Shown in pieces: positions 56,678 through 64,000 of a stretch of DNA of 64,000 bases. Origin of the DNA: Devosia sp. A16 (GTDB lineage Bacteria; Pseudomonadota; Alphaproteobacteria; Rhizobiales; Devosiaceae). Below the pieces are notes generated by a model that was not told where the DNA came from, made no database searches, and was given only the letters and a program-made list of their open reading frames with translations. Numbering within the stretch: the first letter of the stretch is position 1; each line of letters begins with the position of its first letter. The stretch lies in the NCBI RefSeq assembly GCF_001402915.1, contig NZ_CP012945.1, forward strand, positions 2,643,501 through 2,707,500. The letters run 5' to 3'. The position numbers and the translations under genes were made by a program.

Positions 56678-58186
56678 CTATCGTGCCGCCGCCGCGACCG
56701 CGCGCTTCTGGCGGCGCCGGATCACCGAGGAGGGGATGTTCATCCCCTCGCGATATTTTGCCACGGTGCGGCGGGCCACCTCGATCCCGCGCTCTTTCTG
56801 CAGCATTTCGGCGATGGTGTCGTCCGACAGGATATCGGTGGGCTGCTCGGCATCGATGAGTTGCCGGATGCGGTGCCGCACCGCCTCGGCCGAGTGATCG
56901 CCCTCGCCGGTCGAGGAGCCGAGCGCGGTGGTGAAGAAGTACTTCATCTCGAACAGCCCGCGCGGCGTCGAGACATACTTGTTCGAGGTGACGCGGCTGA
57001 CCGTCGACTCGTGCATCTCGATGGCGTCGGCAACCGCCTTGAGCGTCATCGGTCTGAGATGGGTGATGCCGTGGACGAGGAACCCGTGCTGCTGCTTCAC
57101 GATCTCGGCCGTGACCTTGAGGATGGTCTGGGCCCGCTGGTCGAGGCTCTTGGCCAGCCAGTTGGCAGTGGCGAGGCAATCGGTGAGGAAGCTCTTCTCG
57201 GCGCTGTCGCGGGTCTTCCTCGTCACCGCGGCATAGTAGGTCCGGTTGACCAGCACGCGCGGCAGCACATCGGGGTTGAGCTCGATCTGCCATTCCCCAC
57301 CGGAGCCCGGTCGCACGAACACGTCCGGCACCACCGATTCCACCGGGCCCGCCTCGAAGGCGCGGCCGGGGCGGGGGTCGAGCTGGCGCAATTCGGCCAG
57401 CATGTCGGCAAGGTCCTCGCGATCGGCGCCGACGGCCCGCGCCAGCGCGGCCAGATCGTGCTGGGCGATCAGTTCGAGATTGTCGAGCAGGCGCAGCATC
57501 AGCGGGTCGAGCCGGTCCAGCTCGCGCAGTTGCAGCGCGAGGCACTCGCGTACATCGCGGGCGAAGACGCCCACCGGATCGCAGCCCTGGAGCTTGTCGA
57601 GCACCGCCTCGATCGTCGCGAGGGGGGCGCCGAGCAGTTCGGCCACCGTTTCCAGTTCCACCACCAGGTAGCCGGCTTCGTTGACGCTATCGATCAGGAA
57701 CTGCGCGATCAGCCGTTCGACCGGATCGCCGATGATCAGGCCGGCCTGCGCCGCGAGGTGATCGGCGAGCGTCGGGCGCGCGGCGACGAACTGGTCGATA
57801 TCGGCTGCCTCGCCCTCGCCGCCGCCGCGCTCGTTCCACTGCGTCGCGTCGGTCTGCCGCTCCGGCGCCGACTGGTCGGGAAAGACGTTCTCCACTTCGG
57901 TGTCATAGCCGTTGGCGATCGAATCGGCCGACTGGATGCGTTCGGAATAGTCGACGGTGTCTTCCGCCGCGTTGAGCTCGGCCGGGCGCTCCGGCGCCTC
58001 CGCTGCCTCCTCGGCCGGCTCCGCGCCGTCCTCGCGCTCGAGCAGCGGATTGCGCAGCAACTCGGCCTCGACGAAGCTCTGAAGCTCGAGGTGGCTGAGC
58101 TGCAGCAGCCGGATCGACTGCATCAATTGCGGCGTGAGCGTCAGGCCCTGGCTCTGACGAACCTCGAGCCGTGGCGACAAGGCCAT
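56678..58186 (-). CDS. rpoN: RNA polymerase sigma-54 factor
   Basis: 502 residues. Region I is glutamine/leucine-rich (VRQSQGLTLTPQLMQSIRLLQLSHLELQSFVEAEL). The core-binding part follows. The C-terminus contains the HTH (TLKAVADAIEMHESTVSRVTSNKYVSTPRG) and the RpoN box ARRTVAKYREG at about residue 477. It directs transcription from -24/-12 promoters with enhancer-binding proteins. A matching promoter stands before its own gene. It is followed by hpf and ptsN. Confidence 0.98.
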   Translation of the reverse strand: MALSPRLEVRQSQGLTLTPQLMQSIRLLQLSHLELQSFVEAELLRNPLLEREDGAEPAEEAAEAPERPAELNAAEDTVDYSERIQSADSIANGYDTEVENVFPDQSAPERQTDATQWNERGGGEGEAADIDQFVAARPTLADHLAAQAGLIIGDPVERLIAQFLIDSVNEAGYLVVELETVAELLGAPLATIEAVLDKLQGCDPVGVFARDVRECLALQLRELDRLDPLMLRLLDNLELIAQHDLAALARAVGADREDLADMLAELRQLDPRPGRAFEAGPVESVVPDVFVRPGSGGEWQIELNPDVLPRVLVNRTYYAAVTRKTRDSAEKSFLTDCLATANWLAKSLDQRAQTILKVTAEIVKQQHGFLVHGITHLRPMTLKAVADAIEMHESTVSRVTSNKYVSTPRGLFEMKYFFTTALGSSTGEGDHSAEAVRHRIRQLIDAEQPTDILSDDTIAEMLQKERGIEVARRTVAKYREGMNIPSSVIRRRQKRAVAAAAR

Positions 58187-58255
58187 ACGCGCGTTTCCCC
58201 TAAGGCACTGCTATGAGGCTTCCGGCGCCATCCATGCATGATTGACGCGCCTAGG

Positions 58256-58270
58256 GCAAGAAGCGTGCCA
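58256..58270 (-). promoter_or_regulatory. Sigma-54 (-24/-12) promoter upstream of rpoN
   Basis: On the minus strand TGGCACG-CTTC-TTGC matches the sigma-54 consensus TGGCACG-N4-TTGC completely, with the required ten bases between GG and GC. The predicted start lies near 58244, giving a leader of about 58 bases before the rpoN ATG at 58186. It implies that sigma-54 drives its own synthesis, as reported for some rhizobial rpoN genes. Confidence 0.75.
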
Positions 58271-58336
58271 GAAATCAGCGAGTAGCAATTAGCGAGTAGG
58301 GTGCGGCCGGTCGACCCTGGCTCCTCGCCATGCCCC

Positions 58337-59104
58337 TCAAACCTCGAACGTATCGCCCAGATACACCCGCCTGGCCTCCGGATCCGCGGCGATCACCTCC
58401 GGCTTGCCCTGGATCATCACGTGGCCCTCGTGGATGACATAGGCGCGGTCGACCAGCGACAGCGTCTCGCGCACCGAGTGGTCGGTGATCAAGACGCCGA
58501 TGCCGCGCCGGGTGAGGTGCTTGACCAGTGTTTTCACTTCGCTGACGGCGATCGGATCGACGCCGGCGAAGGGCTCGTCGAGCAGCATGAACAGCGGGTC
58601 GGTGGCCACCGCCCGGGCGATCTCGACACGCCGCCGTTCGCCCCCCGACAGCGCCATGGCGTTGGACCTGGCGATGTGGCCGATGCCGAACTCGGACAGC
58701 AGCTCATTGAGCCGCACCATTCGGTCGGCCTTTCTCGGCACATGTCCTTCCAGCACCGCCAGGATGTTGCCTTCGACGCTGAGCCCGCGAAAGATCGAGC
58801 TTTCCTGCGGCAGGTAGCCGATGCCGAGCCGCCCGCGCTGGAACAGCGGCAGGTTCGTGATCGGCCGCCCGTCGACCAGGATCTTGCCCTTGTCGGGCTT
58901 CACCAGCCCCATGATCATGGTGAAGACCGTGGTCTTGCCGGCGCCGTTCGGGCCGAGCAGGCCCACTGCCTCGCCGCGCCGCACCGCCAGGCTGACGTTC
59001 TCGACCACGGTGCGCTTGCCGAAGCTCTTGTTGAGCCCGTGCGCCACCAGCCAGCCGGTCTGGTCGACCGCGGTTCTGGTCGTCGTTGTCTCCGCCTCGG
59101 TCAT
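58337..59104 (-). CDS. lptB: LPS export ABC transporter ATPase LptB
   Basis: 255 residues. Walker A GPNGAGKTTVF, Q-loop YLPQESSIF, signature LSGGERRRVEIARA, Walker B LFMLLDEPFAGVDP and switch His in LITDHSVRETL. The LptB hallmark is the text LPQESSIFRGLSVEGNI. It powers the Lpt machine moving LPS to the outer surface. Its ATG overlaps the lptA stop (ATGA). Confidence 0.97.
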   Translation of the reverse strand: MTEAETTTTRTAVDQTGWLVAHGLNKSFGKRTVVENVSLAVRRGEAVGLLGPNGAGKTTVFTMIMGLVKPDKGKILVDGRPITNLPLFQRGRLGIGYLPQESSIFRGLSVEGNILAVLEGHVPRKADRMVRLNELLSEFGIGHIARSNAMALSGGERRRVEIARAVATDPLFMLLDEPFAGVDPIAVSEVKTLVKHLTRRGIGVLITDHSVRETLSLVDRAYVIHEGHVMIQGKPEVIAADPEARRVYLGDTFEV

Positions 59105-59556
59105 TGCGGGGTGAAGACACCGGTGACCCGGCCCCCCTTGTTGCCTTTGAACACCGAGTTGTTGGTCTTGAGGTTGATGGTGAGCTCCGGACCGTTGAGC
59201 TTGCCCTGCGCGTTGACCACCGTGACGTTGCCGCTGAGCTTGAGGATCAGCGTGTCGGGATCGAAGGTCGCCTTGGCGCCCGTGGCGTCCTGGCTATCGG
59301 TTTTGATCCGGACGTTGCCGGTAGCGGTCAGGCTGTCGATATCGCTCTGCCCGCCACTGCCGTAGAGCACCAGCACCTTGTCGGCCCACAGTTTGAGCCC
59401 GGTGCGGGTGATCACCACATTGCCGGCGAACGTAGCGGAGTTGCTGGTCTGGTCGATGGTGAAGTCGTCCGCCGATACGTTCACCGGCTCGGCCGCCTGC
59501 GCCGCCAGAACGGACAGTGCCATCGTGACCACGATGGCGGCGATAAGCTGCTTCAT
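59101..59556 (-). CDS. lptA: LPS transport periplasmic protein LptA
   Basis: 151 residues. Signal peptide at 1-21 (MKQLIAAIVVTMALSVLAAQA), then a beta-jellyroll OstA domain (SATFAGNVVITRTGLKLWADKVLVLY). It bridges LptC and LptD in the periplasm. Overlaps lptC by four bases. Confidence 0.93.
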   Translation of the reverse strand: MKQLIAAIVVTMALSVLAAQAAEPVNVSADDFTIDQTSNSATFAGNVVITRTGLKLWADKVLVLYGSGGQSDIDSLTATGNVRIKTDSQDATGAKATFDPDTLILKLSGNVTVVNAQGKLNGPELTINLKTNNSVFKGNKGGRVTGVFTPQ

Positions 59557-60191
59557 TCCGTTTCCCCCGGAGTCGCGCCCAGTGTCACCCTGGCGTTCTT
59601 GAAGGTGTAGATGCCGGTCTCGCGGTCGTAGGTCATGCCGTCCGAGACGATGTGCGAGCCGCCCGGCATGGTGATGTCGACATTGCCGCTCGCCACCAGC
59701 TTCCAGTTCATCAGGTCGGCGAACACCCCCTCGAGCGTGCCGTCGAGGCCTTCGGTGCTGGTGACCCGGGCGACGCCCGGCACGTTCAGCAACTGATCGT
59801 TGGTCTGGAACTGAGCCGCCGCCGCCACCGCCTGCATCGCCGCGCCCGTCGGCGGCGTCATGGTGAAAACGGCGTCTTCCATGTCGATCAGGTCGGTCTG
59901 CGTCGGCGCCACCTTGGCGGCGCGGGCCGACAATGCGTAGAGCGTACCGTCATCGCCGGTCGAGGTGAGCCGCGGCGTTTCCACCACCAGGTTGTCGCGG
60001 TCGATCCGGATGTTGGAGTAGCCGAAGTTCTGGCCGAGATTGTCGATGACGATCATCACCAGCAGACCCATGAACAGCGCCACCCCGGCCGCCGGGACCA
60101 GCCAGCGCAACAGCCCGACCAGCCGGTTGCGCCGCATCAGCCGCCGGTACAACGCGGCGCGATCGTCCAGTGGGGCGGCCAGCGACGCCAT
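59553..60191 (-). CDS. lptC: LPS export protein LptC
   Basis: 212 residues. One membrane anchor near residue 30-50 (LLRWLVPAAGVALFMGLLVMIVI) and a periplasmic beta-sheet domain (RLTSTGDDGTLYALSARAAKVAPTQTDLIDMEDA). The long N-terminal cytoplasmic part (DDRAALYRRLMRRNRLVG) is usual in alphaproteobacteria. Start overlaps the rnd stop by one base (TGATG). Confidence 0.92.
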   Translation of the reverse strand: MASLAAPLDDRAALYRRLMRRNRLVGLLRWLVPAAGVALFMGLLVMIVIDNLGQNFGYSNIRIDRDNLVVETPRLTSTGDDGTLYALSARAAKVAPTQTDLIDMEDAVFTMTPPTGAAMQAVAAAAQFQTNDQLLNVPGVARVTSTEGLDGTLEGVFADLMNWKLVASGNVDITMPGGSHIVSDGMTYDRETGIYTFKNARVTLGATPGETE

Positions 60192-60805
60192 CAGCTATGG
60201 GCGAAGATGTCGGTCTCGTCCCAGCCCATCAGGTCGAGATCGATCCGGTGCTTGAGGAATTCGAAACAGGCCTGGGCCAGTTCCGTCCGCCCCTCGCGAC
60301 GCAGCATGCGGTCGAGATGGCGCTTCAGGTCGTGCAGGTACAGCACGTCCGACGCGGCATAATCGAGCTGCGCCTCGGAAATCTTCTCGGCGCCCCAGTC
60401 CGAGCTCTGCTGCTGCTTGGACATGTCGATATTGAGCAGTTCGCGCGCCAGGTCCTTGAGGCCGTGCCGGTCGGTATAGGTGCGCACCAGCTTCGAAGCG
60501 ATCTTGGTGCAGTAGACCGGGCCGGTGACGATGCCGAAGCGGTGCTTCAGCACGGCCATGTCGAAGCGCGCATAGTGGAAGATCTTGGTGACGGCCGGGT
60601 CGCTCAGCAGCTTGACCAGGTTCGGCGCTTCCTTCAGGTCCTGCGGAATCTGCACCACGTCGGCGCTGCCGTCGCCCGGCGACAGCTGCACTACGCAAAG
60701 CCGGTCGCGGCGCGGGTCGAGCCCCATGGTTTCGGTGTCGATCGCCACCTCCCGGCCATAGCGCGAGAGGTCGGGCAGGTCGCCCCGGTGCAGTCTGATC
60801 GTCAT
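60191..60805 (-). CDS. rnd: Ribonuclease D-type 3'-5' exonuclease
   Basis: 204 residues. DEDDy motifs: VAIDTETMGLDP (Exo I), HYARFDMAVLKHRFG (Exo II) and YAASDVLYLHDLKRHLD (Exo III with Tyr). It lacks the HRDC domains of E. coli RNase D, as is normal for the short alphaproteobacterial form, and may process tRNA 3' ends. Start ATG 60805 (MTIRLHRGDLPDL) with AGGA seven bases upstream. A further ATG at 60844 lies upstream. It leads the lptC-lptA-lptB cluster. Confidence 0.93.
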   Translation of the reverse strand: MTIRLHRGDLPDLSRYGREVAIDTETMGLDPRRDRLCVVQLSPGDGSADVVQIPQDLKEAPNLVKLLSDPAVTKIFHYARFDMAVLKHRFGIVTGPVYCTKIASKLVRTYTDRHGLKDLARELLNIDMSKQQQSSDWGAEKISEAQLDYAASDVLYLHDLKRHLDRMLRREGRTELAQACFEFLKHRIDLDLMGWDETDIFAHS

Positions 60806-60934
60806 GTCGAAATCCTGGTTCGGCGATTTGGGCTGTGATGCCATAGCATAAAGGCGTTGGAAAGACTGGCCGGCATCGTTACAAAACCGGGGGGCAGCTG
60901 GCCACGCGGCCCGTTGCGGGTGGGTTTTCTATAG

Positions 60935-62788
60935 ATGACGTTGAGCAAGCTTCGCGACGGGCTGAGCGGTTTGCCCCGCCGCTGGAAGCAGGCCATCCTG
61001 ATCGGCTTCGACACCTTGGCGTTGCTCGGCGTGCTGTGGCTCAGCTTCACCATTCGCCTGGGCGGCTCCTTCACGCCGACCAATGCGCACCTGCTGCTGA
61101 TGCTGCTGGCGCCGGTGCTCGCCGTTCCGGTTTTCATTCGCCTCGGGCTCTATCGCGCCGTCATCCGCTACCTGCCGGAGCGAGCCTTGTGGACCATCAT
61201 CCAGGCGATGATGCTGGCAACGCTGCTCTGGGTGTTCGCCCTGTTTCTCGCCGAGGCGACCCGGCTGGCAATTTTCCCGCGCACCGTGCCGCTGTTCTAT
61301 TTCATCTTCGGCACCGTGGTGGTCGCCGGCTCGCGTTTTCTCGCCAAGGCGCTGCTCTGGCTTCCCGAGCGTCAGGTCGGCCACGGCGGTGGCGTGGTGA
61401 TCTACGGCGCCGGCTCGGCCGGCACGCAACTCGCCGAAGCGCTCAGGGCCCACCGCGCCAGCTATGTCGTCGCCTTCCTCGATGACGACGCCAACCTGTG
61501 GGGGCGTGACGTCGCCGGCATCCGCGTCGATCCGCCGAGCAAGCTCGGCGAGCTGATCCGCAACCGCGGCGTCAGCGAGGTGATCCTGTCGATCCCCTCC
61601 GCCGAGGCCACCCGCCGCGCCCAGATCGTCGCCGAACTCAATCACCACCCGATCAAGATCCGGGCGCTGCCGGCCATTACCGACCTGGTCTCCGGCAAAT
61701 ACCTGATCAGTCAGTTGCGCGAGATCGACATCGACGATCTGCTGGGCCGCTCCGCCGTGCCGGCCGACCCCGAACTGATGCGCGAAATCCTCGCCGACCG
61801 GGTGATTCTGGTCACCGGCGCCGGCGGCTCCATCGGCTCGGAACTGACCCGTCTGATCGTGCAGCGGGCGCCCAGAAAGCTGGTGCTGCTCGAGGCCAAC
61901 GAGTTCGCGCTCTACGAGATCGATCGCCATCTGCGCACCCTTGCCGATGTCGAGATCGTCCCGATTCTCGGCTCGATCGCCGACGCCGCATTGGTGCGCC
62001 GTACGCTCGTGCAGCAGGGCGTCGAGGTGATCTTCCATGCCGCGGCGCACAAGCACGTTCCGCTGGTCGAGGCCAATCCGCTCGAGGGGGTGCGCAACAA
62101 CGTCATCGGCACCCGGGTGCTGGTGGAGGCAGCGGTCGCCGCTGGGGTCGCCCGTTTCGTGCTGATCTCGTCCGACAAGGCGGTGCGCCCCTCCAGCGTC
62201 ATGGGCGCCAGCAAGCGCTGGGCCGAGTTGATCGTCCGCCACTACGGCAAGGGCAGTGGCCTGCGCTATTGCTCGGTCCGCTTCGGCAACGTGCTCGGCT
62301 CCAACGGCTCGGTCGTGCCGCTGTTTCGCGAGCAGATAGCGGCCGGCGGGCCGGTCACCCTCACCGACAGCCGCATGACCCGCTACTTCATGTCGATCCA
62401 CGAAGCGGCCGAACTGATCGTGCAGGCCGGCGCCATGGCCGAGGGCGGCGATATCTTCCTGCTCGAGATGGGCCAGCCGGTGCGCATCCGCGACCTCGCC
62501 GAGAACATGATCCGCCTCGCCGGCCTGTCGGTGAGGTCGGCCGCCAATCCCAGCGGCGACATCGCGATTGTCGAAACCGGCGCCCGTCCGGGCGAGAAAC
62601 TGACCGAGGAGCTGTTCTTCGATCCCGCCAACGCCGTCCGCACCAGCCAGCCCAAGATCCTGCGCGCCCCACGCAGCGGGCGCCCCACCGACGACCTGAC
62701 GACCGCGCTTGCCGCGCTTGCCGCCGCGCTCGAGGCCGAGGACGTCCCCCAGTTGCGCCGCGTGCTGTTCGATTTCGTCAAGGGTTGA
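60935..62788 (+). CDS. UDP-sugar 4,6-dehydratase/epimerase, CapD/FlaA1-PglF family
   Basis: 617 residues. Four membrane helices (residues ~18-130), a first Rossmann fold (VVIYGAGSAGTQLAEALRAH) and a second catalytic one (ILVTGAGGSIGSELTRLIV). The active site is ISSDKAVRPSSVMGASKRW, in which the usual Tyr of SDRs is replaced by Met (MGASK), typical for PglF/CapD-type C4,C6-dehydratases. It converts UDP-GlcNAc to the 4-keto-6-deoxy sugar for glycan synthesis at the membrane. Divergent from rnd. Confidence 0.93.
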   Translation: MTLSKLRDGLSGLPRRWKQAILIGFDTLALLGVLWLSFTIRLGGSFTPTNAHLLLMLLAPVLAVPVFIRLGLYRAVIRYLPERALWTIIQAMMLATLLWVFALFLAEATRLAIFPRTVPLFYFIFGTVVVAGSRFLAKALLWLPERQVGHGGGVVIYGAGSAGTQLAEALRAHRASYVVAFLDDDANLWGRDVAGIRVDPPSKLGELIRNRGVSEVILSIPSAEATRRAQIVAELNHHPIKIRALPAITDLVSGKYLISQLREIDIDDLLGRSAVPADPELMREILADRVILVTGAGGSIGSELTRLIVQRAPRKLVLLEANEFALYEIDRHLRTLADVEIVPILGSIADAALVRRTLVQQGVEVIFHAAAHKHVPLVEANPLEGVRNNVIGTRVLVEAAVAAGVARFVLISSDKAVRPSSVMGASKRWAELIVRHYGKGSGLRYCSVRFGNVLGSNGSVVPLFREQIAAGGPVTLTDSRMTRYFMSIHEAAELIVQAGAMAEGGDIFLLEMGQPVRIRDLAENMIRLAGLSVRSAANPSGDIAIVETGARPGEKLTEELFFDPANAVRTSQPKILRAPRSGRPTDDLTTALAALAAALEAEDVPQLRRVLFDFVKG

Positions 62789-62795
62789 GCGGCCG

Positions 62796-63593
62796 ATGTT
62801 GATCGCCCAGCTCTCCGATCCGCACCTGTGCGCCCCCGGCACGCTGTACCAGGGGCTGGTCGATTCCAACGCCATGTTCGCTGCCGCCATCCGCCGGCTG
62901 GCGACGCTCGATCCCTCGCCCGAGCTGGTGCTGATCTCGGGCGATGTCACGGAGCACGCGACGCCCGAGGAATACCGGCTCGCCCGGCTGCTGATGGCTG
63001 ACATTCGTCAGCCCGTGCTCGCCATTCCCGGCAATCACGACGAGCGCGAAGCGTTCCGGGCAGCCTTCGCCGATGCCGGTTACCTGCCGGCCGCCGGCCC
63101 GCTGCATTTCGTCGCCGGCGATCATGGTCCGGTCCGGGTGATCGGGCTCGATATCAGCGTGCCCGGCCAGCATCACGGCGATTTCGACGCTGCCGCCGCC
63201 GGCTGGCTGGAAGCGGCGCTGGCTGCCGAGCCGGATCGGCCCACGCTGATCATGCTGCACCAGCCGCCGATCGAAACCGGCATCGGCTTCATCGACGCCT
63301 ATCGCTGCTTCAACGGCGAGCGGCTAGAGGCCATCGTCGCCCGTTATCCGGTGGTGGAGCGGGTGCTTTGTGGCCATGTTCACCGCCACATGTCGCTGCG
63401 CTTCGGCGGGACCCTGCTGCAGATCGCCCCGAGCACCACCACCGCCATCGCGTTACGGCTGGCGCCCGGCGCCGAGCCCGCCTCGTTCGTCGAACCGCCG
63501 GCACTGCTGTTGCACCATTGGCGGCCGGACGTGGGCATGGTCACCCATCACGTGCCGATCGAACCCGGCGAGGGGCCTTTGGCGTTCTTCTGA
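62796..63593 (+). CDS. Metallophosphoesterase, CpdA-like phosphodiesterase
   Basis: 265 residues. The five metal motifs are present: AQLSDPHLC, LISGDVTEH, AIPGNHDERE, IMLHQPP and LCGHVHRHM. This is the class III cyclic nucleotide phosphodiesterase type (cAMP) or a related phosphodiesterase. It follows the dehydratase gene by seven bases (AAGGG as possible ribosome site). Substrate not determined. Confidence 0.92.
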   Translation: MLIAQLSDPHLCAPGTLYQGLVDSNAMFAAAIRRLATLDPSPELVLISGDVTEHATPEEYRLARLLMADIRQPVLAIPGNHDEREAFRAAFADAGYLPAAGPLHFVAGDHGPVRVIGLDISVPGQHHGDFDAAAAGWLEAALAAEPDRPTLIMLHQPPIETGIGFIDAYRCFNGERLEAIVARYPVVERVLCGHVHRHMSLRFGGTLLQIAPSTTTAIALRLAPGAEPASFVEPPALLLHHWRPDVGMVTHHVPIEPGEGPLAFF

Positions 63594-63656
63594 AGCATTT
63601 CAGGAACGCGCAGACAGAGTGCCTTTCCCCCCAACAGATCTTCCGGCGCGAGCCGA

Positions 63657-63758
63657 CCCCAACCCTTGATCCCTCCCCCTAAACAAGGGGAGGGAGACAC
63701 GTACTCGGAAGCCAGCGTTCTGGTCTCCCTCTCAGGGGGAGGGGACAGGGGTGGGGGT
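63657..63758. repeat. Paired palindromic intergenic repeat (CCCAACCCTTGATCCCTCCC family)
   Basis: CCCCAACCCTTGATCCCTCC at left and GGGGACAGGGGTGGGGGTCG at right, with a GGTCTCCCTCTCAGGGGGAG hairpin. Same family as 8635-8738 and 39407-39515. It fills half of the gap between convergent genes. Confidence 0.7.
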
Positions 63759-63810
63759 CGGTCAACCGCCAGGTAAGAAACTGAGCGCTGTCCCGCGCCG
63801 AGCGCACGTA

Positions 63811-64000
63811 TCAGGCCTGCTCGGGCGCCTCGTCACCCGCCCGGATCGGCTTCACCTGCCCGAGATCCTCGCCGCGGAACTGCGCGATGCGCAGGCGGAA
63901 ATTGTAGCCGATGCGCTCAGCGCGTTCGAGGAACAACGCTGCAATCTCCGGCGGGCAGAGCTCTTCCACCGTCTCGCGGAACAGCTTCAGCCAGCGGGCG
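63811..64000 (-). CDS. Group III truncated haemoglobin, C-terminal part (window edge)
   Basis: The minus strand reads ARWLKLFRETVEELCPPEIA, then ALFLERAERIGYNFRLRIAQFRGED, and ends APEQA before TGA at 63811. This is the distal half of a group III truncated haemoglobin (WLxLFxETxxExxPPExAxxFxxRAxxIAxSLRxG). The start and the proximal heme-binding His lie right of the window. Role would be oxygen or NO handling. Confidence 0.75.
   Translation of the reverse strand, partial: ARWLKLFRETVEELCPPEIAALFLERAERIGYNFRLRIAQFRGEDLGQVKPIRAGDEAPEQA

Noticed and set aside
60929-63004. Minus-strand open frame of 691 codons opposite the CapD-like and phosphoesterase genes
   Set aside because: Runs across two real plus-strand genes. 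Composition is that of an antisense frame.

Overview
The window is high-GC DNA with dense, short-spaced genes. It looks like a chromosomal segment from an alphaproteobacterium of the order Hyphomicrobiales, most likely Devosia or a close relative. The support is the gene content: fzlA (FtsZ-associated GST-like protein ending YADLDF), mbfA preceded by an Irr-type iron control element, an Hsp20 gene followed by a DUF1150 gene, and the order rnd-lptC-lptA-lptB-rpoN-hpf-ptsN. There is no phage, plasmid or insertion-sequence gene. I saw no tRNA or rRNA gene and no CRISPR array.

Layout. 1-0.8 kb: the N-terminal nuclease end of what looks like a type ISP restriction-modification enzyme, cut by the window edge and less GC-rich than the rest. 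0.9-5.6 kb: lepA, a methyltransferase fragment joined out of frame to a DUF1203 fragment, and an extensin-like secreted protein. 5.6-12.6 kb: an RNA methyltransferase, two related tiny proteins, a LysR regulator, iron-linked mbfA, a lipid kinase, and PaiB- and GyrI-like proteins. 12.6-21.9 kb: metabolic and regulatory genes (GMC oxidoreductase, CoA-ligase-like protein, LytTR and LysR regulators, trhO, aldo/keto reductase). 22-33.3 kb: a translation block (pheT, pheS, rplT, rpmI and, separated by about 4.2 kb, infC) interrupted by accessory genes including an orphan CD-NTase-like protein. 33.3-39.4 kb: hydrolase, GNAT, queG, fzlA, uppP. 39.5-46.4 kb: a coherent locus for a glycosylated amino acid. 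46.5-55.4 kb: L,D-transpeptidase, arylamine acetyltransferase, ribokinase, a small glycosylation cluster with a frameshifted glycosyltransferase, Hsp20/DUF1150 and a terpene-cyclase-fold protein. 55.4-64 kb: ptsN, hpf, rpoN, lptB, lptA, lptC, rnd, a UDP-sugar dehydratase-like gene, a phosphodiesterase and a partial group III truncated haemoglobin.

The most interesting system is the 39.5-46.4 kb locus. A polar-amino-acid-type ABC transporter is encoded in one tight operon with a cytoplasmic glycosylasparaginase. Directly upstream lies a LacI-type operator (perfect 16-bp palindrome) overlapping the end of a sigma-70 promoter. Further along are a LacI regulator, a zinc-motif ROK sugar kinase and a CutC protein. 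Together they predict uptake of GlcNAc-asparagine, hydrolysis to aspartate and GlcNAc, and phosphorylation of GlcNAc. This is inference from families and layout.

Other points of note are a sequence matching the -24/-12 sigma-54 promoter in front of rpoN itself, an AUU start for infC, and an orphan CD-NTase-like gene lacking one catalytic aspartate. Many intergenic gaps are filled by palindromic repeat families. One of these has been captured as the C-terminus of TrhO, and another forms a 253-bp element with 41-bp inverted ends.
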